Shown here piece by piece: positions 22,554 through 29,874 of a stretch of DNA of 45,323 nucleotides. The notes under the pieces were generated by a model. It ran no database searches and was not told the origin of the DNA. It saw nothing but the letters and a program-made list of their open reading frames with translations. The position numbers were made by a program, and so were the translations under genes. This DNA is from Verrucomicrobiota bacterium (GTDB lineage: Bacteria; Verrucomicrobiota; Verrucomicrobiia; Limisphaerales; JADLHS01). Where the stretch lies: positions 1 through 45,323 of the forward strand of contig JANYBF010000286.1 of assembly GCA_025360895.1 (NCBI GenBank). The letters run 5' to 3'. The stretch's first letter is position 1; every line of letters starts with the position of its first letter.

Positions 22554-23942
22554 CTATCGAGCCACCGGCACGGCATTGATTTTGATTTCTTGGCCGGTCT
22601 CGAATTGCGCGCGCCCGTTGATGAAGGAATTCTGCAACTGCGCCGGGAATTGCGTCGGAAGCTTCTGCCAATCCTCTTTTAGGTCACTGCTGACTTTGAC
22701 AGATTGCGCCTCGACCGGCTGGTTGGTCATCTCCACAAAACTCCACGTAAACACGACGTTCTGATTTAGCGTGCGATTCGTGCCGGCAACCCGGTAGAAG
22801 TTATTCTGCGCCTGCTGCTGGGGAACGGACGTTGCCGCGGTAGGAAGTTGGTTCAATTTGCCGCCGCTCTTGAACGACTGCACCGCTTGTTCCTTCTTGC
22901 TGCCGCCGGTGTCCGCCTGGATCGCTGGCGGTAGATCCGTCTCGCCAACATAGGTTGAGCCATCGCTATCCACCACCCGCAGTTGCCGGCCCGTTTGCTC
23001 GATGCGGAAATTCGCAAGCACCGGTGAAACGGGCGTGGCAGAAAAGTCCTTGGCGACTTTTTGCTTGAGCGCTTCCGGCGCAAGATTGGCAAACGACTGG
23101 GAATAGGATTGCGCCCGGTCCCGCTCGAAGCTGTCGTTGCGCGCCAGGGATGCGGGTGGGCTTGCCGCTTCCAGCACGGGTGCGGCCGATTGGAGTCGAG
23201 GGTCGAGGGTCGAGGGTCGAGGCGCCGACGTTACTTTGGGTCTCGGTTCTACGCTGACGACTCTCGACGGGCTTGGTGCCGGGGCCGCCGAACTGGTTAG
23301 GTTCAACTTATCCGCCGGTTGCGTAGCTCGGAGGCCATAGCGCGCTGAATTACCTTTTGCTTCAGCCGCATCCGCAAGTGCAGCCACCGACTGGTTCGTT
23401 GCGGTGACATACGCCAGGGCCCGTTCGGCGCGGCGGGTCTCACCCGCAATGCCATTGGCAGCGAGGCTGGGTGTCGGCTGATTTAACGACCGGGCCGGGG
23501 CTATGTCGGTCGCCAGTTCTGAGTCTGATGTCTGGAGGCTAACGTCAGCGACGGAATCGGCGGCTTTAGGCTTTGGACTTGAGACTTGAGACTCTGACGC
23601 TGCGGCTGCTTTTTGATCTGACGCCGGGCCGAGCGCGAGTTGTTGGGTCGCTGGCCGGTCGAGCAATGACCACAAGCCGATGGCAACCAGCGCGAACAAC
23701 GGGACCGCCCACGCGAGCCTGGGAAAATTATGAGTCAAAAATTCAAAACTAAAAAGCCGGCGACCCTCCTCCCGCAGCTCCGGCCTTTGTAATTTTGAAT
23801 TTTGAATTTTGAATTGGCTTGCGACCTCGCCCTGCAACAACCGCCGGGTGGCAGGGTGCATTTCGACCGGCGCCCCCGCTTCGTCGCGACGTTTCTTCGC
23901 GTAGCGGCGGAGCAGTTTTTCAATTGGCCGATCGTCGTTCAT
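22554..23942 (-). CDS. Putative membrane-bound anti-sigma factor / hypothetical protein with repeat-derived segments
   Basis: A 462-residue protein encoded 6 bases after the ECF sigma factor gene, an arrangement that suggests an anti-sigma partner. Residues 1-42 are basic and soluble (RPIEKLLRRYAKKRRDE). One transmembrane helix spans 74-94 (FPRLAWAVPLFALVAIGLWSLL). A long low-complexity periplasmic linker follows (about 100-300, rich in Ala, Ser, Pro, Gln), then a C-terminal beta-type region (ANFRIEQTGRQLRVVDSDGS..., VVFTWSFVEMTNQPVEAQ). No zinc-binding HxxxCxxC motif is seen, so this is not a classic ZAS anti-sigma. Several segments are encoded by dispersed-repeat DNA (FKIQNSKLQ, LFSFEFLTHNF, PRPSTLDPRLQ, SQVSSPKPKAADS), mostly in the linker and just before the helix. 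Confidence 0.65.
   Translation of the reverse strand: MNDDRPIEKLLRRYAKKRRDEAGAPVEMHPATRRLLQGEVASQFKIQNSKLQRPELREEGRRLFSFEFLTHNFPRLAWAVPLFALVAIGLWSLLDRPATQQLALGPASDQKAAAASESQVSSPKPKAADSVADVSLQTSDSELATDIAPARSLNQPTPSLAANGIAGETRRAERALAYVTATNQSVAALADAAEAKGNSARYGLRATQPADKLNLTSSAAPAPSPSRVVSVEPRPKVTSAPRPSTLDPRLQSAAPVLEAASPPASLARNDSFERDRAQSYSQSFANLAPEALKQKVAKDFSATPVSPVLANFRIEQTGRQLRVVDSDGSTYVGETDLPPAIQADTGGSKKEQAVQSFKSGGKLNQLPTAATSVPQQQAQNNFYRVAGTNRTLNQNVVFTWSFVEMTNQPVEAQSVKVSSDLKEDWQKLPTQFPAQLQNSFINGRAQFETGQEIKINAVPVAR
23192..23222. repeat. GGTCGAG 7-bp tandem repeat, about four copies
   Basis: GAGTCGAGGGTCGAGGGTCG and onward: 7-base units inside the linker of the putative anti-sigma gene. A 7-base unit is not a multiple of three, so each unit is read in a different frame (encodes PRPSTLDPRLQ). 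Copy-number change by one unit would shift the frame. Confidence 0.6.
23561..23600. repeat. ACTTGAG 7-bp tandem repeat
   Basis: GGCTTTAGGCTTTGGACTTG then AGACTTGAGACTCTGAC: two related 7-base tandems (GGCTTTA/GGCTTTG and GACTTGA x2) inside the same gene linker. Confidence 0.5.
23734..23815. repeat. AT-rich inverted repeat with 'TTTTGAA' tandem arms inside a coding sequence
   Basis: The left arm 23734-23756 (GTCAAAAATTCAAAACTAAA...) pairs with the right arm 23785-23807 (CTTTGTAATTTTGAATTTTG...). The match is close, with one gap and a few mismatches. The right arm continues as a 7-base tandem (TTTTGAA) to 23815. The spacer is 28 bases. The base composition contrasts strongly with the GC-rich gene around it. 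It is read in frame as residues about 43-72 of the protein. Confidence 0.7.
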
Positions 23943-23948
23943 TGGCAG

Positions 23949-24611
23949 TTATCGGGCGTAAAGCCCTTTGGGACCATGTCCCTTTACCGGGTTAGACGGC
24001 AACGCGCCGGATTTCTCCCCGGAAAAAACTCTGGCCGCGATCAATTCCAGTTTATCCAGGCATTTGCTCAAGCGCGAGCTGACCGTTTTGGGGTTCAATT
24101 TCAATTCTGTACTCAGCTCTTCGTAGCTCAAATCGCCGAAATAGCGCAGTTCGATGATCTCGCGGCACGGCTCGCCGATCTGATCCAGCGCCTCGCGCAC
24201 CAGTTCAGCCCGCTCCACGTTCAACAATTCCACGTCCGGCGCCGGCGACTGGCTGGGTGGATCAATCGTGAGGCCGGTCTCCGAATCTTCGGCCTGGAGC
24301 GAGAGTGGTACCTGCCCGCCGCCGCGCTTGGCCGCGTGTTGTTTCTCCCGATAGTCCCGTGCTTTGTTGGCCGCGATGCGGAAGAGCCAGGTCTGAAACT
24401 GGCTGTCGCCCTGAAAGAAAATGAGGTTTTTGATGACGGCGAGAAACACTTCCTGGCACACTTCCTCCACGTCCTCGCGCGTGAAGTCCGACGCGAGTTG
24501 GAAAATGAAACGCCCCGCCGCCGCGTAGTGGCGATCGAACAACTCGTCCCACGCCGCCGCGTCGCCGCGACGACAGCGGGCGAGCAGTTGGACTTCCGGT
24601 TCGGCGCTCAT
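23949..24611 (-). CDS. ECF-family RNA polymerase sigma factor
   Basis: A 220-residue sigma-70 family factor with only regions 2 and 4. Region 2 runs through WDELFDRHYAAAGRFIFQLA and EEVCQEVFLAVIKNL with FQTWLFRIAANKARDYREKQ. Region 4 is REALDQIGEPCREIIELRYF then LSYEELSTELKLNPKTVSSR, a helix-turn-helix. A linker of about 40 residues (SLQAEDSETGLTIDPPSQSP) separates them. I choose ATG 24611; a TTG at 24659 extends it 16 residues and overlaps the stop of a small upstream frame. It is followed after 6 bases by the putative anti-sigma gene, so the two form an operon. Targets unknown. Confidence 0.88.
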   Translation of the reverse strand: MSAEPEVQLLARCRRGDAAAWDELFDRHYAAAGRFIFQLASDFTREDVEEVCQEVFLAVIKNLIFFQGDSQFQTWLFRIAANKARDYREKQHAAKRGGGQVPLSLQAEDSETGLTIDPPSQSPAPDVELLNVERAELVREALDQIGEPCREIIELRYFGDLSYEELSTELKLNPKTVSSRLSKCLDKLELIAARVFSGEKSGALPSNPVKGHGPKGLYAR

Positions 24612-24655
24612 TCTCACGCAGTCTATGGGATTGACCCGCAACCGCCAGTTTTTGC

Positions 24656-24832
24656 TCAAGCAAACCGGGCCGCTGCCCGTTGTGCCTGGATCAAAATCTG
24701 TTTAGCATCACCCACACTAGGATTCTCTCCGGCATGGGGGTTCCCCGGGTGGTGGTTCGGGTTTGTCCCGGTCTTGTTGAATGGCCGTTTAGTGGAAGAG
24801 TTCCGGCGGACGCGGGTGACTGTTCGTTTCAC
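24656..24832 (-). CDS. Possible small basic protein upstream of the sigma factor (58 aa)
   Basis: A 58-codon frame starting GTG at 24832, with AAAGG six bases upstream, and stopping at 24656, 45 bases before the sigma factor ATG. The product is basic, rich in Asn, Pro, Arg and His (VKRTVTRVRRNSSTKRPFNK...). I recognise no family. Its stop overlaps the alternative TTG start of the sigma gene, which would allow coupling. It could equally be non-coding leader sequence. Confidence 0.22.
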   Translation of the reverse strand: MKRTVTRVRRNSSTKRPFNKTGTNPNHHPGNPHAGENPSVGDAKQILIQAQRAAARFA

Positions 24833-25121
24833 GATGGCCTTTCACTCGGGTCTAGCTCTGGTGGTGATACAAGCACTGCCAGAGCGCTTTTGTTTTGGGC
24901 TAGCTACTACAACGTTGGGAACTCGGTTTTTAGCGTAACGGAACCGTAGTTTCGCCGCCCGACTCTCGCTTGCCAGCCCACTGAATTTGATCGAAGCCTG
25001 ACGCGGCCGAATTAGCGATTTTTATTGCTCATGCGACAAATGGGTGCGCAATTTTCACATGCGCGGACTTGGAAGTTGGCAGAATTAACAATGACCAAGT
25101 CACCCGCGATTTTACACCGCC
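24660..25121. other. Intergenic region upstream of the sigma factor and endonuclease III genes
   Basis: About 460 bases between divergent genes. Apart from the doubtful 58-codon frame (24656-24832) I see no gene. Overlapping plus-strand frames here (for example 24680-24949) have no recognisable similarity. The promoters of both flanking genes must lie here, but none is clear. Confidence 0.5.
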
Positions 25122-25775
25122 ATGCCTCGTGAAACCGCCATTGCCCGGGCCGCGCGAACCCGGAAGATTCTTGCCGGGTTGCAAGCCGCCTATCCCGACG
25201 CGCATTGCGAACTCAACTTTGGCAACCCACTCCAACTGCTCATCGCCACGATCCTCTCCGCCCAATGCACGGACAAGCGCGTCAACCTTGTCACGGCAGA
25301 ACTGTTTAAGCGGTACCGAAGCGCTAAGGATTTTGCGAACGCTGAACTCACCGAAATCGAGCAGAACATCAGAACCACCGGCTTCTTCCGGAATAAGGCC
25401 AAGCACATCCAGGCCTGTTGCCGCGCGCTGCTGGATAAGCACAATGGCGAAGTCCCCCGCACGATGGCGGAACTCATCGCCCTCGACGGGGTGGGCCGCA
25501 AGACGGCGAACGTCGTGCTCGGCAATGCTTTCGGCATCAACGTCGGTATCGTGGTGGATACGCACGTCACAAGGCTGGCGAATCGGCTTGCCCTTACGTC
25601 AGAGTCGGACGCGGTCAAGATCGAGCAGGAATTAATGCCATTAGTGCCGCCGGCGCAATGGACGTTGTTCAGCCATTGGCTGATCTGGCATGGCCGCCGC
25701 CGGTGTGGGTCCCGGAAGCCCGATTGCGCCGGATGCGAGATCGCGAAACTGTGTCCGCGTATTGGTTTATCGTAG
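25122..25775 (+). CDS. nth: Endonuclease III
   Basis: A 217-residue DNA glycosylase/AP lyase of base-excision repair that removes oxidised pyrimidines. The core begins LQLLIATILSAQCTDKRVN. The helix-hairpin-helix LDGVGRKTANVVLGNAFG carries the catalytic Lys (about 127), followed by VVDTHVTRLANRL with the catalytic Asp (about 145). The C-terminal C-x6-C-x2-C-x5-C (CGSRKPDCAGCEIAKLC) binds the [4Fe-4S] cluster, and all four Cys are present. Length and layout match the Escherichia coli type closely. Start ATG at 25122. It stands alone on the plus strand ahead of the LipM-like gene. Confidence 0.95.
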   Translation: MPRETAIARAARTRKILAGLQAAYPDAHCELNFGNPLQLLIATILSAQCTDKRVNLVTAELFKRYRSAKDFANAELTEIEQNIRTTGFFRNKAKHIQACCRALLDKHNGEVPRTMAELIALDGVGRKTANVVLGNAFGINVGIVVDTHVTRLANRLALTSESDAVKIEQELMPLVPPAQWTLFSHWLIWHGRRRCGSRKPDCAGCEIAKLCPRIGLS

Positions 25776-25865
25776 CAGCCGACGTGAGGAGGCTCTAACT
25801 CATCGGAGGAAAATATACCGCGTTACGTCCTTTCCCACTTTCTCGTCTGCCCCGATACTCCTCTG

Positions 25866-26558
25866 GTGAGTCTTTTAAAAGGCAACGAATGGTTGCTTGT
25901 GCAATCTGGCCCCTGCCCGCCTGCTTTCAACATGGCGTTTGATGAGGCGCTGCTGGAAGCCCTGCCGCGGCTGGGGCAACCGGTGCTACGCTTTTACGGT
26001 TGGACCGAGCCGGCGGCCACATTCGGTTATTTCCAAAAATTCTCCGAGGTGGAGACGGTGACATTGCTGCGCCCATTGATTCGACGCCCGACCGGTGGCG
26101 GGGTTGTACCGCATGACGCCGATTGGACTTACAGCCTCGCATTTCCGACTGGGCACGAATGGTATTCGCTACGCGCGGAGGAAAGCTATCGGCGTGCGCA
26201 CGCCTGGATTCAAGCCGCCTTCACGGCCACGGGCACGGAAACGGAACTCGCGGCGTGCTGTAAAAAATCGGCGCCGGGCCAATGCTTTATCGGCCACGAG
26301 AAACACGATCTGCTTTGGCACGGACGCAAAATTGCCGGGGCCGCTCAACGGCGAAACCGGCTTGGATTGCTGATTCAAGGTTCCGTGCAACCGCCGCCGG
26401 TCCAGGTGGCCCGCGCCGATTGGGAACACGCAATGATCGCCTCGGCGTCGCCATCCTCCGCATGGAGGGAGTTTGTGCCGGACGGCCCGCTGCTCGCCCG
26501 GGTGGCGGAACTCACGGCGCAGAAGTATTCGCAACGGGCTTACAACCAGAAACGGTGA
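25866..26558 (+). CDS. Lipoate/octanoate transferase family protein (LipM-like, BPL/LplA/LipB fold)
   Basis: A 230-residue protein of the biotin/lipoate ligase fold. Landmarks are MAFDEALLEAL (24-34), RRPTGGGVVPHDADWTYSLA (about 74-93, the RRxTGGG substrate loop), HGRKIAGAAQRRNRLGLLIQ (about 153-172, with the conserved Lys) and QGSV. A Cys in GQCFIGHEKHDLL (about residue 140) sits where LipM octanoyltransferases have their nucleophile, which favours an octanoyl- or lipoyl-transferase over an ATP-dependent LplA ligase. The start is GTG 25866. The lipoyl cofactor is needed by 2-oxoacid dehydrogenases and the glycine cleavage system. No other lipoyl gene is nearby. Confidence 0.8.
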   Translation: MSLLKGNEWLLVQSGPCPPAFNMAFDEALLEALPRLGQPVLRFYGWTEPAATFGYFQKFSEVETVTLLRPLIRRPTGGGVVPHDADWTYSLAFPTGHEWYSLRAEESYRRAHAWIQAAFTATGTETELAACCKKSAPGQCFIGHEKHDLLWHGRKIAGAAQRRNRLGLLIQGSVQPPPVQVARADWEHAMIASASPSSAWREFVPDGPLLARVAELTAQKYSQRAYNQKR

Positions 26559-26605
26559 GTTACCGGACGTAGCGTGAGCGATCTTGGTTTTGACAACTCA
26601 CGGCA

Positions 26606-26700
26606 CCCCGCACCACGGACCTCCGGTATCAGTACGATGCGCTCAATCGGCTTACGAACATGATGGACGCGGCGGGCACAACGATCCCTTGGATTCGTTG
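26606..26700 (+). pseudogene. RHS/YD-repeat protein remnant
   Basis: The frame through 26621 reads LRYQYDALNRLTNMMDAAGT, a textbook RHS/YD repeat unit (Y.YDalNRLt...da.G), and stops shortly after (26700). There is no start, and no further repeats are seen. It is a leftover of a large RHS-type or wall-associated polymorphic protein gene, lying between the LipM-like gene and the propeller gene. Confidence 0.7.
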
Positions 26701-26733
26701 ACACGCAACCCGGCCTCGGCTAACTCTGACGGC

Positions 26734-27930
26734 ATGAAAACCTTTCATCCGCTTACGATTATTGGGTTGCTGGCGTTTACGCTTTCCGCCCGCGCCGCCG
26801 ACTGGCCGTGGTTTCGCGGGCCGGACCATAATGGCATCTCGAAAGAAACCGGCTGGTCCAGTAAATGGCCGGCGGGCGGACTGAAACAACTTTGGAAGGC
26901 AAAAGTCGGCATCGGCTTCGCCTCGTTTGCCGTTAGCGCGGGGCGCGCTTATACCACCGGTAACGCGAGCGACGCGGATACGGTTTTTTGTTTTGACGCA
27001 AACACGGGTGCGGAGCTATGGAAATATTCCTACGCCGCCCCCCTCGACGCCAAGTACTACCAAGGCGGCCCCAGCGCCACCCCCACCGTGGCGGGCGACC
27101 GGGTCTTCACGCTCAGCAAGCGCGGGATGGTTCACTGCCTCGACGCGGCCAAAGGGACTTTGATCTGGTCCAAAAATCTGATGGCGGACTTGAAAGCTGA
27201 AATGCCCACCTGGGGCTTTGCCGGGTCGGTGCTGATCGAAGGCGATCTCGCCTTGGTCAACGTCGGCACCGCGGGTGCGGCGCTCGACACAAAAACTGGG
27301 AAGATCGTCTGGAGTTCCGGACCGGATGAAGCAGGCTATTCCACGCCGGTGCCATTTGATGTCGCCGGGCAACGCGCCGTGACGTTTGCCAGCAAGCAGG
27401 ACGTTGTCGCTTTGGGCGTGAAGGACGGCAAGGAGTTATGGCGCTTTCCGTGGAAAACCAGCTACGACGTGAACGCGGCCGACCCGATTGTTGCTGAGGG
27501 CAAGGTGTTCATTTCCTCCGGCTACAATCACGGCGGCGGCGTCTTCGACGTGAGCGCGAAACCCGTGAAGAAGATTTGGGAGAACAAGAACATGCGCAAC
27601 CAGTTCAACAGTTCCATTCTCTGGCAGGGCCACCTTTATGGCGTGGATGACAACCAGCTTCGCTGTCTCGTCCTCGATACCGGCGAGGTGAAGTGGTCGG
27701 ATAAATCCGTGGGCAAGGGTTCGTTGATGATGGCGGACGGCAAGCTCATCGTTCTGAGCGAAAAGGGTGAGTTAATGGTGGCCGACGCCACGCCCACCGC
27801 GTTCAAACCAATTTCTCGCGCGCAGGTTCTCGGCGGCCTGTGCTGGAGTGCGCCCGTGCTGGCCGATGGAAAAATCTACTGCCGCAACGCCGCCGGCGAC
27901 GTGGTGGCTGTGGATGTGAGCGGGAAATAG
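26734..27930 (+). CDS. Secreted PQQ-like beta-propeller repeat protein
   Basis: A 398-residue exported beta-propeller. ATG at 26734 gives a signal peptide (PLTIIGLLAFTLSARA). The mature part opens WPWFRGPDHNGISKETGW, the start typical of the PQQ-repeat proteins abundant in Planctomycetota and Verrucomicrobiota. Blade motifs recur: VFCFDANTGAELWKYSY, VHCLDAAKGTLIWSKNL, AALDTKTGKIVWSS, ALGVKDGKELWRFPW, CLVLDTGEVKWSD. The [DN]-x-x-[TDK]-G-x-x-x-W repeat resembles quinoprotein dehydrogenases and BamB, but the PQQ and metal ligands of true dehydrogenases are not evident, so binding or scaffolding is more likely than catalysis. It is convergent with the SDR gene. Confidence 0.85.
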   Translation: MKTFHPLTIIGLLAFTLSARAADWPWFRGPDHNGISKETGWSSKWPAGGLKQLWKAKVGIGFASFAVSAGRAYTTGNASDADTVFCFDANTGAELWKYSYAAPLDAKYYQGGPSATPTVAGDRVFTLSKRGMVHCLDAAKGTLIWSKNLMADLKAEMPTWGFAGSVLIEGDLALVNVGTAGAALDTKTGKIVWSSGPDEAGYSTPVPFDVAGQRAVTFASKQDVVALGVKDGKELWRFPWKTSYDVNAADPIVAEGKVFISSGYNHGGGVFDVSAKPVKKIWENKNMRNQFNSSILWQGHLYGVDDNQLRCLVLDTGEVKWSDKSVGKGSLMMADGKLIVLSEKGELMVADATPTAFKPISRAQVLGGLCWSAPVLADGKIYCRNAAGDVVAVDVSGK

Positions 27931-27961
27931 CAGAAGCGAGGAGTCAACAAGAACAAGCAAG

Positions 27962-28807
27962 TTATTGGGTCGGCGCCGGGATATTTGCGGGTTCAGGCGC
28001 ATGAATTCTTGTTGGTGAATCCGGCGCGATGGAATTGGGGACTTGTTCCTTGCTGACCGTTCGCGGTTGCACACTGCTCAAGCCGCCATCCACCGCGAGT
28101 AACTGGCCCGTCACCCAGCTTTGGTCGGGCGCGAGAAACCAACGGATGGCGCTGGCGACCTCGTCGGGTTCGCCAATGCGCCCCAATGGATGCAATGCTG
28201 CGGAGACTTTGAGCGCCGCTTCGGTTTTCGTGAGCGCCTCCGTCAGCGGCGTACGCGTCAGGCCGGGGGCGACACAATTGATTCTGATATTGTACCGCGC
28301 GTAGGTGGCCGCCGCCGACAACGCCAATCCGGCGACCCCGGCTTTGGCAGCGGCGATGGCTTCGTGGTTGATCATACCGCGCTGAGCGACCGCTGAGGAC
28401 ATCAGCACGATCGCGCCGCCTCCGGTCTTCATCATCCGCGCCGTGGCGGACCGCAGGATGTGGAACGAAGAGGTCAAGTTGGCCCCCAGCACCGCTGCCC
28501 ACTCCGCGTCCGTCGTCAAGTGTACTGGCTTAAGCAGAAGCGAACCGGCGCAATTAACGACGCCATCCACGCGGCCACGTTTGTCGCTGACTTCAGCCAG
28601 GCAACGCTCGACGGCTGCCGAATCGGTCGCGTCCAAACTGAAAGCCTCGGCGTGTAGTTCGTCGGCGAGAGCTGCCAGCCGGCCCTGATCTCGCGCAACA
28701 AGAGTCAGGTGACAACCGCGCGCTGCCAACTGCCGCGCCAACGCTGAACCGATGCCGCCACTGGCTCCGAATATGAGGATGCAGGGATGCTGAGGAGATG
28801 GGTTCAT
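27962..28807 (-). CDS. Short-chain dehydrogenase/reductase lacking the catalytic tyrosine
   Basis: A 281-residue SDR. The nucleotide site is LIFGASGGIGSALARQL (11-27), NCAGSLL (85-91) follows, and GAN (108-110) has the structural Asn. The active-site stretch is LMSSAVAQRGMINHEAIAAA (135-154), then K155. In the canonical S-x12-Y-x3-K spacing, Ser138 and Lys155 are kept but the Tyr position (151) is Ile. VAPGLTRTPLTEAL and RIGEPDEVASAIRWFL are normal SDR C-terminal segments, and VTGQLLAVDGGLSS closes the domain. A proline-rich tail of about 30 residues follows. Start ATG 28807 overlaps the previous stop (ATGA), coupling it to two small membrane proteins. Loss of Tyr suggests altered or non-redox chemistry. 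Confidence 0.85.
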   Translation of the reverse strand: MNPSPQHPCILIFGASGGIGSALARQLAARGCHLTLVARDQGRLAALADELHAEAFSLDATDSAAVERCLAEVSDKRGRVDGVVNCAGSLLLKPVHLTTDAEWAAVLGANLTSSFHILRSATARMMKTGGGAIVLMSSAVAQRGMINHEAIAAAKAGVAGLALSAAATYARYNIRINCVAPGLTRTPLTEALTKTEAALKVSAALHPLGRIGEPDEVASAIRWFLAPDQSWVTGQLLAVDGGLSSVQPRTVSKEQVPNSIAPDSPTRIHAPEPANIPAPTQ

Positions 28808-29010
28808 CGGTGGCTTCCGCTGGCCGGCGCTTTGACCGGAGGGGAGTAGCGGTCCAACGCGCCGGGTTCCGGGCTTTGGCCATTCTCCTCCCCTTCACGC
28901 TTGCGGGCGGTTAGATCCTTGGCCAAGTCAGAGGCCTGCTGAAGGCCGAGGAAAACAATTCCCGTGATGACCAGCCCGAAGGCGAAGATGGGAAAGAGAT
29001 AACTGAACAT
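28804..29010 (-). CDS. Small single-pass membrane protein (68 aa)
   Basis: A 68-residue protein starting MFSYLFPIFAFGLVITGIVF at ATG 29010, with GGAG eight bases upstream. One transmembrane helix (about 3-24) is followed by a charged cytoplasmic tail (LAKDLTARKREGEENGQ) and a proline-rich end. It starts just after the stop of the 65-residue membrane protein (29012) and its stop overlaps the SDR start as ATGA, so the three genes are translated as one unit. No known family. Confidence 0.65.
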   Translation of the reverse strand: MFSYLFPIFAFGLVITGIVFLGLQQASDLAKDLTARKREGEENGQSPEPGALDRYSPPVKAPASGSHR

Positions 29011-29011
29011 G

Positions 29012-29209
29012 TTAATTTCTCCGGTTGATCTTGGTGGTAGCGCAGGCGAGCAGAGCCACGCGCACGCCAACCCAGAGAATAAGAATGCTCGGGACCCAGA
29101 GGCCGACATAGACGCCGTAATCGCGGTTTACGAGAAACCAGAGCGACACGCTGGCCACGAAGCTAGCGAAGGCGGCAATCAGGAAAAAATAATCTACTTT
29201 TTGGAACAT
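29012..29209 (-). CDS. Small two-helix membrane protein (65 aa)
   Basis: A 65-residue, strongly hydrophobic protein: FFLIAAFASFVASVSLWFLV (8-27), a short polar turn (NRDYG), then VYVGLWVPSILILWVGVRVA (33-52), ending KINRRN. Two transmembrane helices with a short loop. It is first in the minus-strand trio with the 68-residue membrane protein and the SDR. From general familiarity, similar 'VDYFFLI..F.SF..S' small proteins occur in related genomes; function unknown. Confidence 0.65.
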   Translation of the reverse strand: MFQKVDYFFLIAAFASFVASVSLWFLVNRDYGVYVGLWVPSILILWVGVRVALLACATTKINRRN

Positions 29210-29339
29210 AAAGAGTTTTGTGAGTTGGCAGAGGTTGTGGGGTGTTAGGAGAAACGGCGGCAGTCCTGATGGCAGCGGACGATTTGCGAATCTGGCATTT
29301 TATTTCAAGGCGATTAGCTGGAGCTACCGGTGGGACGAA

Positions 29340-29362
29340 GCGGAGCGCCAAAGGCGCTCCGC
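29340..29362 (-). terminator. Perfect 10-bp hairpin after the fasciclin gene
   Basis: GCGGAGCGCC-AAA-GGCGCTCCGC is a perfect 10-bp stem with a 3-base loop, 14 bases beyond the stop of the fasciclin gene (minus strand). There is no T-run after it on the minus strand (TTCGTCCC), so it may be an attenuating or RNA-stabilising hairpin and not a canonical terminator. It could also be a REP-like unit. Confidence 0.5.
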
Positions 29363-29376
29363 TCATCCCGAAGGGT

Positions 29377-29874
29377 TCAGTTTGGCAGCACGACCTTGTC
29401 AATCACATGAATGACGCCATTGCTGGCCGCCACGTCGGTCTTGATGACATTGGCGTCGTTCACGGTGACGCCGACATCCGTGACTTTGACGTCCAGTTCC
29501 TTACCGTTTACCGTCTTCGTTTTCATCGTCTTGACGTCCGCCGCCATGACTTTGCCAGCGACGACATGGTAGGTCAGGATGGCAACGAGTTTTTCCTTGT
29601 TCTCGGGCTTGAGCAGGCTTTCCACCGTGCCCTTGGGTAACTTGGCAAAAGCTTCGTCAGTTGGGGCGAAGACCGTGAAAGGCCCGGGCCCTTGCAGAGT
29701 TTCGACCAAGCCGGCGGCCTTCACGGCAGCGACTAGGGTGTTGAAACTGCCAGCCCCGGATGCGACGACGATGATGTCACCGGTCGGTGCGGCCGAGTCG
29801 GCTGCTTGGGCGATCGGCAACGCCAAGGTCGAAATCGTCAAGGCAGTGAGAATGAGATTACGGAGTGTTTTCAT
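29377..29874 (-). CDS. Secreted fasciclin (FAS1) domain protein
   Basis: A 165-residue exported protein: signal peptide (LTALTISTLALPIAQA), then one FAS1 domain. The conserved H1 region is FTVFAPTDEAFAKLP (about 76-90), and the H2/YH region is LVAILTYHVVAGKVMAADV with the C-terminal ASNGVIHVIDKVVLPN. Length is standard for the single-domain bacterial family, which works in adhesion or as a periplasmic/surface protein. Start ATG 29874. It is upstream of the small membrane/SDR trio on the same strand, separated by 167 bases including a strong hairpin, so it is probably a separate transcript. Confidence 0.92.
   Translation of the reverse strand: MKTLRNLILTALTISTLALPIAQAADSAAPTGDIIVVASGAGSFNTLVAAVKAAGLVETLQGPGPFTVFAPTDEAFAKLPKGTVESLLKPENKEKLVAILTYHVVAGKVMAADVKTMKTKTVNGKELDVKVTDVGVTVNDANVIKTDVAASNGVIHVIDKVVLPN

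Noticed and set aside
23802..24938. A 378-codon plus-strand open frame
   Set aside because: It runs antisense to the ECF sigma factor and the putative anti-sigma gene, and its translation has no recognisable family signature.
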